In this document: one piece after another, positions 9,108 to 18,483 of the stretch | How the letters are laid out: the number at the start of each line of letters is the position of its first letter | Position numbering within the stretch: the stretch's first letter is position 1 | Assembly: GCF_011926545.1 (NCBI RefSeq) | Contig: NZ_JAATIT010000003.1 | Span: forward strand, 434,001-498,000 | Length of the DNA stretch: 64,000 nucleotides | Direction of reading: 5' to 3' | Source of the DNA: Sphingopyxis italica | GTDB taxonomy: Bacteria > Pseudomonadota > Alphaproteobacteria > Sphingomonadales > Sphingomonadaceae | Translations under genes and position numbers: made by a program | Notes under the pieces: generated by a model | Told to the model about the DNA's origin: nothing | The model's database searches: none | What the model saw: only the letters and a program-made list of their open reading frames with translations

Positions 9108-9940
9108 CCGGCCGTCTGGCGCGTCATTCGCTGCAAGGTGGAGAGCGCGGCTTCGAGCGCGAAATCGACCTCCGGCTCGTCTTCGGCTGCGACACCTGTC
9201 GCCGACGGGATCGCCGCCTTTGCGATCGCGTCCTGGCGCCGGCGCGTCAGCCCCGCTTCGAACCGCGCGACCATCGCGCCGAGCGATTTGTCGGCAGGAT
9301 CGGGCAAGGGGGACGACGAGGTCATCTCGGCGGGTTGCAACCAGGGCGCGTCGCCGCCGAAATCCTCTTCGGAGGCCAGGTCGGCGAGCATGAGCTCTTC
9401 TTCGGGGTCTTCCTGGGCTTCGACCGCCGCCGCCCCGAGCCACGGATCGAATTCGGCGGGTTCGTAAACGCTCGCTGCTCCGACCGCGCCGAGCCCGCCC
9501 GCCGGCAGATCGCGGCCCGCGCGGATCGGCGGCCGCGGGGGATCGTCGGGATGCAGGTCGACGCGGCGCCGCGTCAGAACGGGTTCGTCATCGTCCGCCT
9601 CTTCGGACGTCCGGCGGAAAACATGGCGCAGCGAAGTCAGGCCGGCGGCGTCGGGCCTGGCGATCAGCAGCGCGACGAGCCCCGCGATCGCGGCGGCGAC
9701 CGCCGACATGCCGAGCGCGAGCGCGAGCCGTCCGCCATTGCCGATCGGCGGGACGAACAGGTCGGACAGGCGATCGAGATAAAGATTCCAGCTGATCGCC
9801 GCGACCCACGAAAAGGGCATCAGCGCGGCGAACAGGAAGGTCAGCGCCGCAGCGCCGATCACCGCCGGGATCGCGGGCTGAAGCGCGCGCAGCAGCGCGG
9901 CCGATACGGCCTTGATCCGGTTCTCGCTGGCTTCTTCCAT
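9104..9940 (-). CDS. Hypothetical inner-membrane protein
   Basis: A 278-residue protein starting MEEASENR at 9940. Two hydrophobic segments (about residues 15-45 and 70-92) anchor it. The remaining two thirds is an acidic, Pro/Ala-rich, probably disordered cytoplasmic tail with several DDE and EDE clusters. It converges with the preceding gene, overlapping by 4 nt. Family not recognised. Confidence 0.65.
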   Translation of the reverse strand: MEEASENRIKAVSAALLRALQPAIPAVIGAAALTFLFAALMPFSWVAAISWNLYLDRLSDLFVPPIGNGGRLALALGMSAVAAAIAGLVALLIARPDAAGLTSLRHVFRRTSEEADDDEPVLTRRRVDLHPDDPPRPPIRAGRDLPAGGLGAVGAASVYEPAEFDPWLGAAAVEAQEDPEEELMLADLASEEDFGGDAPWLQPAEMTSSSPLPDPADKSLGAMVARFEAGLTRRRQDAIAKAAIPSATGVAAEDEPEVDFALEAALSTLQRMTRQTAG

Positions 9941-9998
9941 ATCGTCCCAAATCCATCGGCCCGCCGGGCCGTCCTGTTTCACGTCAAGCAGGGCGCGC

Positions 9999-11204
9999 TC
10001 AAGCGCCGCGCAGCAATCGCTGGTAAACCGGCTCGTAACGTAAAATGTTTGACGACCAGTTACGATGGCTTTCGACAAAAATACGTGCGGTTCGCCGGCG
10101 TTCGGGCCACATCGCCCGGTTTTCGAGCAAGCCCGCGAGCGCATCGGCGATCGCGGCCGGATCGTCGGGCGCGAACAGCGTCCCCGTCGCGCCGTCCTCG
10201 ATCAATTCGCGGTGGCCGCCGACGTCGGACGCCGCGACCAGCTTGCCCTGCGCCATCGCCTCGAGCGGCTTGAGCGGCGTGACGAGGTCGGTCAGCCGCA
10301 TCTTCTTGCGCGGATAGGCGAGGATGTCGATCAGCGAATAATATCGCTCGACCTCGCCGTGCGGAACGCGGCCGACGAAATGGATATGGCCTGCGGCGGG
10401 CGAAGCCGCCGCCTGCGCCTTGAGCGCGGCCTCCATCGGCCCGCCGCCGACGAGCAGCAGCCGCGCTTTGGGCTGCGTGGCGACGAGCGCGGGCATCGCC
10501 GCGATCAGATCGTCGATCCCCTCATAGTCATAGAAGCTGCCGATATAACCGATCACGACATCGTCGGCCGCCAGAGCCAGGCTTTCGCCCAGCGCGTTGT
10601 CGCGCGGCGGGGGGTCGCCGAACAGGTCGAGGTCGACGCCGTTGGGCGACACGATGATCTTGGCGGGATCGATGCCGCGCGCGATCAGGTCGCCGCGCAG
10701 CCCTTCGCAGATCACCGCAACGGCATCGGCCGATTTGACCGCATGGGTTTCGAGCCCTTTGGTCAGCCGGTAGCGCAGGCTGCCTTCGCGCCCGGTGCCG
10801 TTGCCGACCGCCGCATCCTCCCAGAAAGCGCGGATTTCATAGAGGACCGGAATGCCGAGCTTTTTCCCGACGCGCAGTGCCGCGAGCCCGTCCAGCACCG
10901 GCGAATGCGCGTGGAAAAGGTCGGGTTTCCATTCGCGCACCAGCGCCTCGATCCGCTTCGCCAAAGCCCCGATTTCGCGCCATTCGCGGAGCGGCGCGCG
11001 CGCCGGCGCGATTGGCGGAGTGCGGTAAAAGGTCAGCCCGTCCACCGTTTCGCCATCCTCCCCCGGCTCAGGGTGGCGCACACCGGTGACGCCCGCGACC
11101 TCCCACCCCTTTGCCGCCTGCGCCTTCATCAAGGCGCGCGTGCGAAAGGTGTAGCCGCTGTGCGCGGGCAGGCTATGATCGAGGACGTGTAATATTCGGG
11201 TCAT
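9999..11204 (-). CDS. Family 4 glycosyltransferase, exosortase-A-associated
   Basis: A 401-residue GT-B enzyme. The N-terminus (MTRILHVLDHSLPAHSGYTFRT) is typical of the PEP-CTERM/exosortase-A-associated glycosyltransferases. The C-terminal Rossmann half carries the nucleotide-sugar site EAMAQGKLVAASDVGGHREL. It likely adds sugars to a surface glycan or PEP-CTERM protein glycan. It is divergent from the O-glycan ligase pair starting at 11271. Sugar specificity cannot be told. Confidence 0.85.
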   Translation of the reverse strand: MTRILHVLDHSLPAHSGYTFRTRALMKAQAAKGWEVAGVTGVRHPEPGEDGETVDGLTFYRTPPIAPARAPLREWREIGALAKRIEALVREWKPDLFHAHSPVLDGLAALRVGKKLGIPVLYEIRAFWEDAAVGNGTGREGSLRYRLTKGLETHAVKSADAVAVICEGLRGDLIARGIDPAKIIVSPNGVDLDLFGDPPPRDNALGESLALAADDVVIGYIGSFYDYEGIDDLIAAMPALVATQPKARLLLVGGGPMEAALKAQAAASPAAGHIHFVGRVPHGEVERYYSLIDILAYPRKKMRLTDLVTPLKPLEAMAQGKLVAASDVGGHRELIEDGATGTLFAPDDPAAIADALAGLLENRAMWPERRRTARIFVESHRNWSSNILRYEPVYQRLLRGA

Positions 11205-11270
11205 CGTGAGGGGCTTTGACAGACAAGGCTTAACGCGGCGTCAACCCCAATAGCTTAGGCAACGCCTTAT

Positions 11271-11435
11271 ATGGTCGACAATTTTTCCATTGGCCTGACG
11301 CATCTGCTGATGGCGATCGCGCTTTGGCGCCTGCTCTATCGCGACGATCTCGACCGCGAAGTGAGCCCGCGCATGCTATGGCAGCAGCGCCGCGACGCCG
11401 AGCTTGCCGAACCGGATGCCCGCCCCGATGCGTGA
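11271..11435 (+). CDS. Small membrane peptide ahead of the O-glycan ligase
   Basis: A 54-residue ORF with a hydrophobic N-terminal segment (FSIGLTHLLMAIALWRLLY) and a charged C-terminal tail (DDLDREVSPRMLWQQRRDAEL). It overlaps the next gene, whose ATG (11428) lies 5 bp before this stop, so translational coupling is likely. No family recognised. Confidence 0.6.
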   Translation: MVDNFSIGLTHLLMAIALWRLLYRDDLDREVSPRMLWQQRRDAELAEPDARPDA

Positions 11436-12810
11436 CATCGCCTTCGTCGCCTTTCTGTTCGCCTTCATCGGGCTCGGCTTTCGCAAGCCGTTCCTGTTCG
11501 TGCTGTGCTTTTGCTATATCGACATCGTCGCGCCGCAACTCCTCAGCTATTTCCTCATCAATTCGATCCCGATCTCGCTGATCGTCTTCGGGCTGGCGAT
11601 CGTCGGCTGGCTCGCGGTCGACGACAAAAAGGATATGCGATGGTCGGGGCGGCAGTTCCTGCTGATCGCGCTGCTCCTCTATTGCTGGATGACGACGGTC
11701 AACGCCGACTTCCCGGTCGAGGCGGCCGACAAATGGAGCTGGGTTTGGAAGGCGCTCGTCTGGGCGATTTTTTTGCCGCTCACGCTCCGGACCAAGCTGC
11801 GGATCGAATCGCTGGCCCTCGTCATGTTGCTGTCGGCGGCGGCGATCGCGATCGCGGGCGGGATCAAGACCGCGGCGGGCGGCGGCGGCTATGGCTCGCT
11901 GCAATTGCTGCTCAATGAAAATTACGGTCTTTACGAAGGATCGATCATGTCGGCGGTCGGCATTTCGATCATCCCGCTGATCCTTTGGTATCGCAAGCAT
12001 GGCACGATTTTTCCGCCCGACTGGCGCGTCTCGCTCTTCTGCTTCGCGCTCGTCTTCGCCTGCGCATTGCTCCCCGTCGGCACGCAGGCGCGCACCGGGC
12101 TCGTCTGCCTCGTCATCCTCGCGATCCTGTCGCTGCGCGCGGTGAAGCATCGCTTCCTCTATATGGCGGGCGCGGGACTACTGGCGCTCGCGGCCATCCC
12201 CTTCCTGCCGCAAAGCTTTACCGAGCGGATGGAAACGATCCAGGGCTACAAGTCCGACCAGTCGGCATCGACGCGCGTCGCTGTGTGGGCGTGGACGTGG
12301 GAATATGCGAAGGAAAACCCGTTGGGCGGCGGCTTCAATGCCTATATCCAGAACCATGTCCGCGTCGAAAGAGCGGCCAGCGACTATGACCCCGACGCCC
12401 CGCAAGAAGCCGAACCGACGGTTTATGAGGAACATTCGCGCGCCTATCATTCGAGCTATTTCGAGATGCTCGGCGAACAGGGCTATCCGGGGCTCGCGCT
12501 ATGGCTGCTGCTGCACGCGGTCGGTCTGCTCAGGATGGAACAACTTCGCCGCCGTTATCTCAAGACGCGGCGCGCCGAGGAGCAATGGATCTCGCCGCTC
12601 GCGACCGCGCTCCAGCACGGCCATATCGTCTATATGATCGGGTCGCTGTTCGTCGGCATCGCCTTCCAGACATTCATCTACATGATGCTCGCGCTCGAAA
12701 TGGGGCTTTCCACCTACGTGCGCCGCCGCGAGCAGGAGGCGGGATGGCGCCCGCTGATCGCGCGCCCGGCGCAGGTTCCGGCGCGGCATCCGGTGGCCGA
12801 CCCCGCCTGA
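11428..12810 (+). CDS. Probable O-glycosylation ligase, exosortase-A-associated
   Basis: A 460-residue polytopic membrane protein with roughly ten hydrophobic segments and a large periplasmic loop near residues 270-345. It matches the Wzy/WaaL-like O-antigen ligase fold, and the start MRDIAFVAFLFAFIGLGFRK is characteristic of the exosortase-A-associated ligase family. It probably transfers lipid-linked oligosaccharide to an acceptor on the periplasmic side. The start at 11428 overlaps the upstream small ORF. Confidence 0.85.
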   Translation: MRDIAFVAFLFAFIGLGFRKPFLFVLCFCYIDIVAPQLLSYFLINSIPISLIVFGLAIVGWLAVDDKKDMRWSGRQFLLIALLLYCWMTTVNADFPVEAADKWSWVWKALVWAIFLPLTLRTKLRIESLALVMLLSAAAIAIAGGIKTAAGGGGYGSLQLLLNENYGLYEGSIMSAVGISIIPLILWYRKHGTIFPPDWRVSLFCFALVFACALLPVGTQARTGLVCLVILAILSLRAVKHRFLYMAGAGLLALAAIPFLPQSFTERMETIQGYKSDQSASTRVAVWAWTWEYAKENPLGGGFNAYIQNHVRVERAASDYDPDAPQEAEPTVYEEHSRAYHSSYFEMLGEQGYPGLALWLLLHAVGLLRMEQLRRRYLKTRRAEEQWISPLATALQHGHIVYMIGSLFVGIAFQTFIYMMLALEMGLSTYVRRREQEAGWRPLIARPAQVPARHPVADPA

Positions 12811-12848
12811 CCCCGGAACCATCCGCCCGCCCGGCGCGCTATTGCGGA

Positions 12849-13859
12849 ATGGCCGCAATCCGCCTTGTCCATGTCGACGACAGCCTGCCCGGGATCAGTC
12901 GCGAACGGTCGGGGGTCGGCTGGCGTTACCGCGACGCCAAAGGCAAGATCATCCGCGACCGCGACGAAATCGACCGCCTCAACGCGATCGCGCTGCCCCC
13001 GGCGTATGAGGACGCCTGGTTCTGCCCCGCGCCCAATGGCCATATCCTCGCGACCGGCTATGACGCGCGCGGGCGCAAGCAATATCGCTATCATCCCGAC
13101 TTCCGGATGGCGCGCGAGGCCGACAAATATGACCGCTGCGCCGCCTTCGGCCACGCGCTGCCATTGCTCCGCGCGCGTCTCGCCGACGACCTTGCCCGCC
13201 GGACACTGTGCTCGGAACGCGTTGTCGCCGCGGTCGTGCGCCTGCTCGACCTCGCCGCGCTGCGCATCGGCAACGAGCAATATGTCGCCGCGAACAAGAG
13301 CTTCGGCGCGACGACGCTGCGCCAGCGCCACGCGAAAGCATCGGGCAAGACGTTGCGCCTGCAATATGTCGCCAAGGGCGGCGCGAAACGCGACGTAACG
13401 ATCAGCGACCGCAGCCTTTCGACGCTGGTGCGCCGGCTGCAGGATCTGCCGGGGCAGAAGCTTTTCCAATATGAGGATGCGGACAGCCTCTGCGCGGTCG
13501 GATCGGACGATGTGAACGCCTATATCCGCGAGGCGATGGGCGACGAGTTCAGCGCCAAACACTTCCGCACCTGGTCGGCAAGCGTCGAGGCCTTTGCCTT
13601 CCTTTACGACGCGCCCGAGCCGCCGACACTGAAGGCGATGCTTGAGCATGTCGCCGACCGCCTCGGCAACACGCCCGCCATCGCGCGCAAGGCCTATGTC
13701 CATCCCGCGATGATCGCGGCGGCGCAGGAGCGCGAGGACTTTGCGGCGGCGGTCGGGACGATGCCGCGCGCGACGCGCTATCTTTCGCGTTACGAACGCG
13801 GATTTTTGACCTATCTGGAGCAGGCGCCCGCCGCCGCGGTGCTGCTGCGATCCGCCTGA
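12849..13859 (+). CDS. DNA topoisomerase IB
   Basis: A 336-residue poxvirus-like type IB topoisomerase, which relaxes supercoils through a 3'-phosphotyrosyl link. The N-terminal domain (GISRERSGVGWRYRDAKGK) and catalytic core match the bacterial TopIB family. The active-site Tyr is about residue 283 in ARKAYVHP. Conserved RIGNEQY and HFRTW elements supply catalytic Arg/His residues. Start at 12849. Confidence 0.93.
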   Translation: MAAIRLVHVDDSLPGISRERSGVGWRYRDAKGKIIRDRDEIDRLNAIALPPAYEDAWFCPAPNGHILATGYDARGRKQYRYHPDFRMAREADKYDRCAAFGHALPLLRARLADDLARRTLCSERVVAAVVRLLDLAALRIGNEQYVAANKSFGATTLRQRHAKASGKTLRLQYVAKGGAKRDVTISDRSLSTLVRRLQDLPGQKLFQYEDADSLCAVGSDDVNAYIREAMGDEFSAKHFRTWSASVEAFAFLYDAPEPPTLKAMLEHVADRLGNTPAIARKAYVHPAMIAAAQEREDFAAAVGTMPRATRYLSRYERGFLTYLEQAPAAAVLLRSA

Positions 13860-13891
13860 TCCGATTCTAGAGGACCCCCAAGGACCCCTGC

Positions 13892-15088
13892 ATGACCTTC
13901 TCCCTGCTCGCCGCCGCGACCACTGCCGCCCCAAAAGCCGCGCCCGCAAGGGCGGCGGCGACCAACCCGATCGAAGATCTGCAACGCTATTGGGATATGA
14001 GCGTCGCGTGGGTGAACACCCACTGGCTGCAGATCGGCATCGCGATTGGTGTCGGCCTCTTCATCTATTTCCTGCTGTCGTTGCTCCGCCGCATCGCGCT
14101 CAAACATGCGCAGTCGGCCGAAGGCGACATGTCGCTGACCCACATTGCCGGGCGCGTAATTCATAAGACCAAGTCCCTGGTGCTCGCGATCATCGCGATC
14201 CGTCTGGTCGCGGGCTATGCGCAGCCTCCCGCGGTGATCATGCAGATCGTCCAGCTCGTCTTCACCGTCGCGGTGGTGCTGCAAGGCGCGATCTGGGTGC
14301 GCGAGATCGTTCTCGGGCTGATCCAGCGCCGCGCCGCCGAAGGCCATAATGAAACGCTGTCGAACGCGATGGGCATCATCCGCCTGCTGATCAGCGTCGC
14401 GCTGTTCGCGATCGCGGGCATCGTCATCCTCGACAATATGGGGGTCAACGTCACCGGGCTGGTCGCCGGCCTCGGCATCGGCGGCATCGCGATCGGCCTT
14501 GCCGCGCAGGGCATCTTCTCCGACCTCTTCGCGTCGCTCTCGATCATCTTCGACCGGCCGTTCCGCGTCGGCGAGACGATCAAATATGATACGAGCACCG
14601 CGACCGTCGAGCGCATCGGGCTCAAGAGCACGCGGCTGCGCTCGGTCAACGGCGAGTTGCTCGTCATTTCGAACACCAATCTGCTCGCGAAGGAAATCAC
14701 CAATTTCGCGCATCTTCATCGCCGCCGCGTGACCTTTATGATCGGGGTGATCTATCAGACGACACCCGCGATGCTGCGCGACCTGCCCGCACTGCTCGAG
14801 GAGCAGGTCAAGGCGGCGGGGCAGGAGTTCATCCGTTCGAGTTTCGTGACCTTCGGTCCTTCGAGCCTCGATTTCGAGCTGCTCTTCGACGTGTTCAGCG
14901 ACGATTATGACGTCGTCACCGCGGCGCGCACCGACGTTGCGATCCGTCTGTTCGAGACGTTGGCGGGCGCGGGTTATGAATTCGCCTATCCGACCCAGAC
15001 CACCTTTACCGCGGCGCCCGACGGCACGATGATTCTGCCCTATGCCGAGAGCGTGACGATGAAGACGCCGAAGCCCGCCAAGGGCTGA
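13892..15088 (+). CDS. MscS-family mechanosensitive ion channel
   Basis: A 398-residue membrane protein with an Ala-rich N-terminus and about four or five hydrophobic segments. The pore-lining helix is recognisable as NVTGLVAGLGIGGIAIGLA near residues 185-205, followed by an MscS beta domain (FRVGETIKYD, GLKSTRLRSVNGE). It should gate on membrane tension during osmotic downshock. It is longer than E. coli MscS because of one or two extra N-terminal helices. Confidence 0.92.
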   Translation: MTFSLLAAATTAAPKAAPARAAATNPIEDLQRYWDMSVAWVNTHWLQIGIAIGVGLFIYFLLSLLRRIALKHAQSAEGDMSLTHIAGRVIHKTKSLVLAIIAIRLVAGYAQPPAVIMQIVQLVFTVAVVLQGAIWVREIVLGLIQRRAAEGHNETLSNAMGIIRLLISVALFAIAGIVILDNMGVNVTGLVAGLGIGGIAIGLAAQGIFSDLFASLSIIFDRPFRVGETIKYDTSTATVERIGLKSTRLRSVNGELLVISNTNLLAKEITNFAHLHRRRVTFMIGVIYQTTPAMLRDLPALLEEQVKAAGQEFIRSSFVTFGPSSLDFELLFDVFSDDYDVVTAARTDVAIRLFETLAGAGYEFAYPTQTTFTAAPDGTMILPYAESVTMKTPKPAKG

Positions 15089-15183
15089 CGCTACGGCGAC
15101 GCGGTCGCGGGGCTTGGCCCTTGTGCAATGCGGCAAGAGAGGCCTAGAACGCGCCCCGAACCAGCAATTCGAGGGGATGAGAT

Positions 15184-15642
15184 ATGGCCACCATCACGCC
15201 GCAGGAACTGCAAGCCAAGGTCGGTGAGCATCTGGGCACGTCGGATTGGGTGCTCGTCGATCAGGATATGATCAACAAATTCGCCGACGCGACGGGAGAC
15301 CATCAGTTCATCCATGTCGACGAGGAAAAGGCCAAGCTGACGCCCTTCGGCGGCACGATCGCGCACGGCTTCCTTACCCTCTCCCTGATGCCGCTGCTCG
15401 GCGCGAGCACTGACGGCCCCAAGGTCGGCGGCGTCAAGATGGGCGTCAATTACGGCTGCAACAAAGTCCGCTTCCTCTCGCCCGTCCGCTCGGGCAAGCG
15501 CGTTCGCAGCCATGTGAAGCTGCTCGAGCTCGAGGAAAAGCGCCCCGGCCAGTGGCAACAGACCAATGAAGTCTCGGTCGAGATCGAGGGCGAGGAAAAA
15601 CCCGCCCTGATCGCCGAATGGATCAGCCAGTTTTTCGTCTGA
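15184..15642 (+). CDS. MaoC-family (R)-specific enoyl-CoA hydratase-like protein
   Basis: A 152-residue hot-dog-fold protein with the MaoC signature D-x4-H (FADATGDHQFIHVD) at about residues 34-48 and GTIAHGFLTLSL. Such enzymes hydrate enoyl-CoA, sometimes feeding PHA synthesis. The following thiolase gene supports a role in acyl-CoA metabolism. Start ATG 15184 follows GAGGGGATGAG. Confidence 0.92.
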   Translation: MATITPQELQAKVGEHLGTSDWVLVDQDMINKFADATGDHQFIHVDEEKAKLTPFGGTIAHGFLTLSLMPLLGASTDGPKVGGVKMGVNYGCNKVRFLSPVRSGKRVRSHVKLLELEEKRPGQWQQTNEVSVEIEGEEKPALIAEWISQFFV

Positions 15643-15693
15643 CCACGCCCTCCCCGGCAAAGACCTGATCAAACCACGAAGAGGAATTTCATC

Positions 15694-16875
15694 ATGCGTG
15701 ATGCCGTCATCGTTTCCACCGCCCGCACCCCGCTGACCAAGGCGGGGCGCGGTTCGTTCAACAACACCCTCGCTCCGACGCTGGGCGCCCATGCGGTCCG
15801 CGCCGCGGTCGAGCGCGCCGGCCTGGAGGGCGGCGAAATCGACGACGTGCTGTTCGGCGCCGCGATGCAGCAGGGATCGCAGACGATGAACGTCGCGCGG
15901 CTGATCGCGCTGCGCGCCGGTCTGCCCGTCACCGTTCCCGGCATGTCGATCGACCGCCAATGCTCGTCGGGCCTGATGACGATCGCGACCGCCGCGAAGC
16001 AGATCATCGTCGATCGTCAGGACATCGCGGTCGCCGGCGGCATCGAGAGCATCTCGAAAGTCAGCGGCAGCGGCAAGGTCTTCATCGAGACCGACGCCGA
16101 GCTGATCGCGATGCACAAGGACACCTATATGCCGATGATCGGCACCGCCGAGGTCGTCGCGAAGCGTTACAACATCAGCCGCGAAGCGCAGGACGAATAT
16201 TCGCTCCAGTCGCAGCAGCGCACCGCCGCCGCGCAAGCCGCGGGCAAGTTCGCCGACGAGATCGTCGCGTGCAATGCGACCATGGCCGTCGTGAACAAGG
16301 AAACCAAGGAAGTCACCTTCAAGGACGTCGTCGCCGACCACGACGAATGCAACCGCGCAGACACGACGCTCGAAGGGCTTTCGAGCCTGAAGCCGGTGAT
16401 GGGCGAAGGCCACACGATCACCGCAGGCAACGCCAGCCAGCTCGCCGACGGTTCGTCGGCCTGCGTCGTGATGGAAGCCAAGGTTGCGGAAAAGCGCGGC
16501 CTGACCCCGCTTGGCCGGTATGTCGGCATGGCGGTCGCGGGCACCGAGCCCGACGAAATGGGCATCGGCCCCGTCTTCGCGATCCCCAAGCTGCTCGAAC
16601 GCTTCGAGCTCAAGATGGACGATATCGGCCTTTGGGAACTCAACGAAGCGTTCGCGGTGCAGGTCCTTTATTGCCGCGACAAGCTCGGCATTCCGAACGA
16701 ACTGCTCAACGTCAACGGCGGCTCGATCTCGATCGGCCACCCGTTCGGCATGACCGGCGCGCGCTGCGTCGGCCACGCGCTGATCGAAGGCAAGCGCCGC
16801 AGCGTCAAATATGCCGTCGTCACCATGTGCATCGGTGGCGGCCAAGGCGCAGCGGGCCTGTTCGAGGTCTTCTGA
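15694..16875 (+). CDS. Acetyl-CoA C-acyltransferase (thiolase)
   Basis: A 393-residue thiolase with active-site Cys in SIDRQCSSGLMT (about residue 90), the NGGSISIGHPFGMTGAR signature, and the C-terminal catalytic Cys in CIGGGQGA. It cleaves 3-ketoacyl-CoA or condenses acyl-CoAs. It follows the MaoC gene at 51 bp, with a GAGGAA ribosome site. Degradative versus biosynthetic direction cannot be decided. Confidence 0.94.
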   Translation: MRDAVIVSTARTPLTKAGRGSFNNTLAPTLGAHAVRAAVERAGLEGGEIDDVLFGAAMQQGSQTMNVARLIALRAGLPVTVPGMSIDRQCSSGLMTIATAAKQIIVDRQDIAVAGGIESISKVSGSGKVFIETDAELIAMHKDTYMPMIGTAEVVAKRYNISREAQDEYSLQSQQRTAAAQAAGKFADEIVACNATMAVVNKETKEVTFKDVVADHDECNRADTTLEGLSSLKPVMGEGHTITAGNASQLADGSSACVVMEAKVAEKRGLTPLGRYVGMAVAGTEPDEMGIGPVFAIPKLLERFELKMDDIGLWELNEAFAVQVLYCRDKLGIPNELLNVNGGSISIGHPFGMTGARCVGHALIEGKRRSVKYAVVTMCIGGGQGAAGLFEVF

Positions 16876-16876
16876 T

Positions 16877-17473
16877 TTGCGTTTGAATAAACCGCGCATC
16901 GAGCCGGTCGATCTCGACCGGCTCGATGCCGACCAGCGCGCCGCGCTCGAACCCTTCCTTGCCGCCGGCCCCAATGGTCAGGGCGGCAAGGTCGGGGGCG
17001 GCAAGATCCTCAACATCTTCCGCACCCTTGCCCATGCGCCCAAGGCGCTCACCGCCTTCCTTGGCTGGGGCAATTATATCCTCTCGAAGCGGAGCGCACT
17101 TTCGCCCCGCGACCGCGAACTCGTCATCCTGCGCACCGGCTACAACTGCCGCTCGGGTTACGAATGGACGCAGCACAAGCGCATCGGACTCGACTGCGGC
17201 CTTTCCGAAGACGAGATCGCCCGCATCAAGGCCGGCGCCGATGCGGCGGACTGGAGCGGCCTCGACCGCGCGATGCTCCGCGCCACCGACGAACTCACAG
17301 CCGACCATTTCGTGACCGACACGACCTGGGCCGCGCTCGCGCCGCTCGGCGACAAGGGGCGCATGGACTTGGTGATGACCGTCGGCCAGTACACGCAGGT
17401 ATCGATGATTTTGAACAGCTTTGGCATCCAGGTCGAAGACGGCTGGACCGTCGACCCCGATTTGAAAGCCTGA
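16877..17473 (+). CDS. Carboxymuconolactone decarboxylase-like protein
   Basis: About 198 residues from a TTG start directly after the thiolase stop; another TTG is at 16883. The helical AhpD/CMD fold is suggested by LSPRDRELVILRTGYNCRSGYEWTQHKRIG (split here by one Cys rather than the CxxC of AhpD). With a single Cys it is probably not a peroxidase partner; many such proteins are uncharacterised. It is probably co-transcribed with its neighbours. Confidence 0.8.
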   Translation: MRLNKPRIEPVDLDRLDADQRAALEPFLAAGPNGQGGKVGGGKILNIFRTLAHAPKALTAFLGWGNYILSKRSALSPRDRELVILRTGYNCRSGYEWTQHKRIGLDCGLSEDEIARIKAGADAADWSGLDRAMLRATDELTADHFVTDTTWAALAPLGDKGRMDLVMTVGQYTQVSMILNSFGIQVEDGWTVDPDLKA

Positions 17474-17487
17474 AAAGGGAGAGTGTT

Positions 17488-17778
17488 ATGAGTGGGATTG
17501 GCGTCATCGCAACGCTGCGCGTGCAGCCCGGCAAGGAAGAGGCCTTCGAAGGCGTCTTCGCCGAACTCGCCGCCGCCGTCCGCGCGAACGAAGCCGGCAA
17601 CAGCTATTACAAGCTGTTCCGCGCCGCCGAGGCGGGCGTCTACAAGGTCATGGAATGTTACGACGACGAGGCCGCGGTGGAAGCGCACCGCGCCTCGGAC
17701 CATTTCCGCACCCTCGGCGCCAAGCTCGGCCCCTGCCTCGCGGGCGCCCCCCAAATCGAGACGCTAAGCGCAGCCTGA
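17488..17778 (+). CDS. ABM-domain (antibiotic biosynthesis monooxygenase-like) protein
   Basis: A 96-residue dimeric ferredoxin-like fold protein (IGVIATLRVQPGKEEAFEGVF, then YYKLFRAAEAGVYKVMECYDDEAAVEAHRASDHF). It starts at 17488 after AAAGGGAGAG, 14 bp behind the previous gene. Members include YgiN-like quinone monooxygenases and uncharacterised stress proteins. It probably ends this operon, since a large hairpin repeat follows. Confidence 0.85.
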   Translation: MSGIGVIATLRVQPGKEEAFEGVFAELAAAVRANEAGNSYYKLFRAAEAGVYKVMECYDDEAAVEAHRASDHFRTLGAKLGPCLAGAPQIETLSAA

Positions 17779-17813
17779 GTGGCGGGTATCGACCGGTAGC
17801 AGTCGTCGTAGAT

Positions 17814-17892
17814 CGTCATCCGCGCGAAAGCGGGGACCCAGAGCGCGCGTAGGCTGATCCCACACTGGGTTCCCGCTTTCGCGGGAATGACG
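17814..17892. repeat. REP-like intergenic palindrome
   Basis: An imperfect long inverted repeat: the arm at 17814-17842 (CGTCATCC..GCGAAAGCGGG..CCCAG) faces the arm at 17865-17892 (CTGGGT..CCCGCTTTCGCGGG..ATGACG). This type of palindrome is common between sphingomonad genes. It also sits between convergent genes, so it may act as a terminator. Confidence 0.7.
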
Positions 17893-17927
17893 AATCTTTG
17901 GTGTGTCCGCTCACCACCCCTAAGTCG

Positions 17928-18398
17928 TCAGCCGATCTCGGCGATCTCCCCCGCCCGGTCCCCGATCAGATAGCGCGGCCCAGCCCCTCGCTGCGCCGCC
18001 TTGTCCTCGCGATTGTAAAGCCCGCACTTCTTGAGGGACAGGCAGCCGCAGCCGATACACTGGTCGAGAAGTTCGCGGGTGCGCGTCAGCGCCGCGAGCT
18101 GCGCGTCGATCCGCGCGCGCAGCCCGGTACTGATCCGCGTCCAGTCCGCGCCATTGGGCGTCCGCCCCGCGGGCAATCGCGCCAGCTCGCCCGCGATCTC
18201 CTCGAGGCTCAGCCCCATCTGCTGCGCGATGAGGATGAAGGAGACGCGGCGGATGTCGGCGCGCAGGAAGCGGCGCTGCCCGCCGCCGGTGCGCAGCGCC
18301 TCAACCAGCCCCCTGGTCTCATAGAAACGGATCGCCGACACCGCGACGCCGGTGCGCGCAGCAAGCTCGCCGATGGCAATGAGGTCGGTTCGGTGCAT
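17928..18398 (-). CDS. soxR: Redox-sensitive transcriptional activator SoxR
   Basis: A MerR-family regulator of about 156 residues. An N-terminal winged helix (IGELAARTGVAVSAIRFYETRGLV) precedes a dimer helix and the [2Fe-2S] motif CIGCGCLSLKKC, which matches Cx2CxCx5C. It responds to redox-cycling agents. The ATG at 18398 is preferred because AGGA lies 9 nt upstream; ATGs at 18407 and 18464 are alternatives. It is divergent from a VOC gene, a plausible target. Confidence 0.92.
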   Translation of the reverse strand: MHRTDLIAIGELAARTGVAVSAIRFYETRGLVEALRTGGGQRRFLRADIRRVSFILIAQQMGLSLEEIAGELARLPAGRTPNGADWTRISTGLRARIDAQLAALTRTRELLDQCIGCGCLSLKKCGLYNREDKAAQRGAGPRYLIGDRAGEIAEIG

Positions 18399-18483
18399 GA
18401 TCCGCATTCCTCGCTTTTCGCTTGATCTAAACCTCACTTGAGCTTTCATAAGTTGCTGCGTCAACCCGAATCAGGAGCCTTAC

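Noticed and set aside
15091..16974. 627-aa open frame antisense to the MaoC and thiolase genes
   Set aside because: It is the high-GC shadow of two unmistakable genes; its translation is low-complexity Arg/Ala/Asp-rich with no family features.
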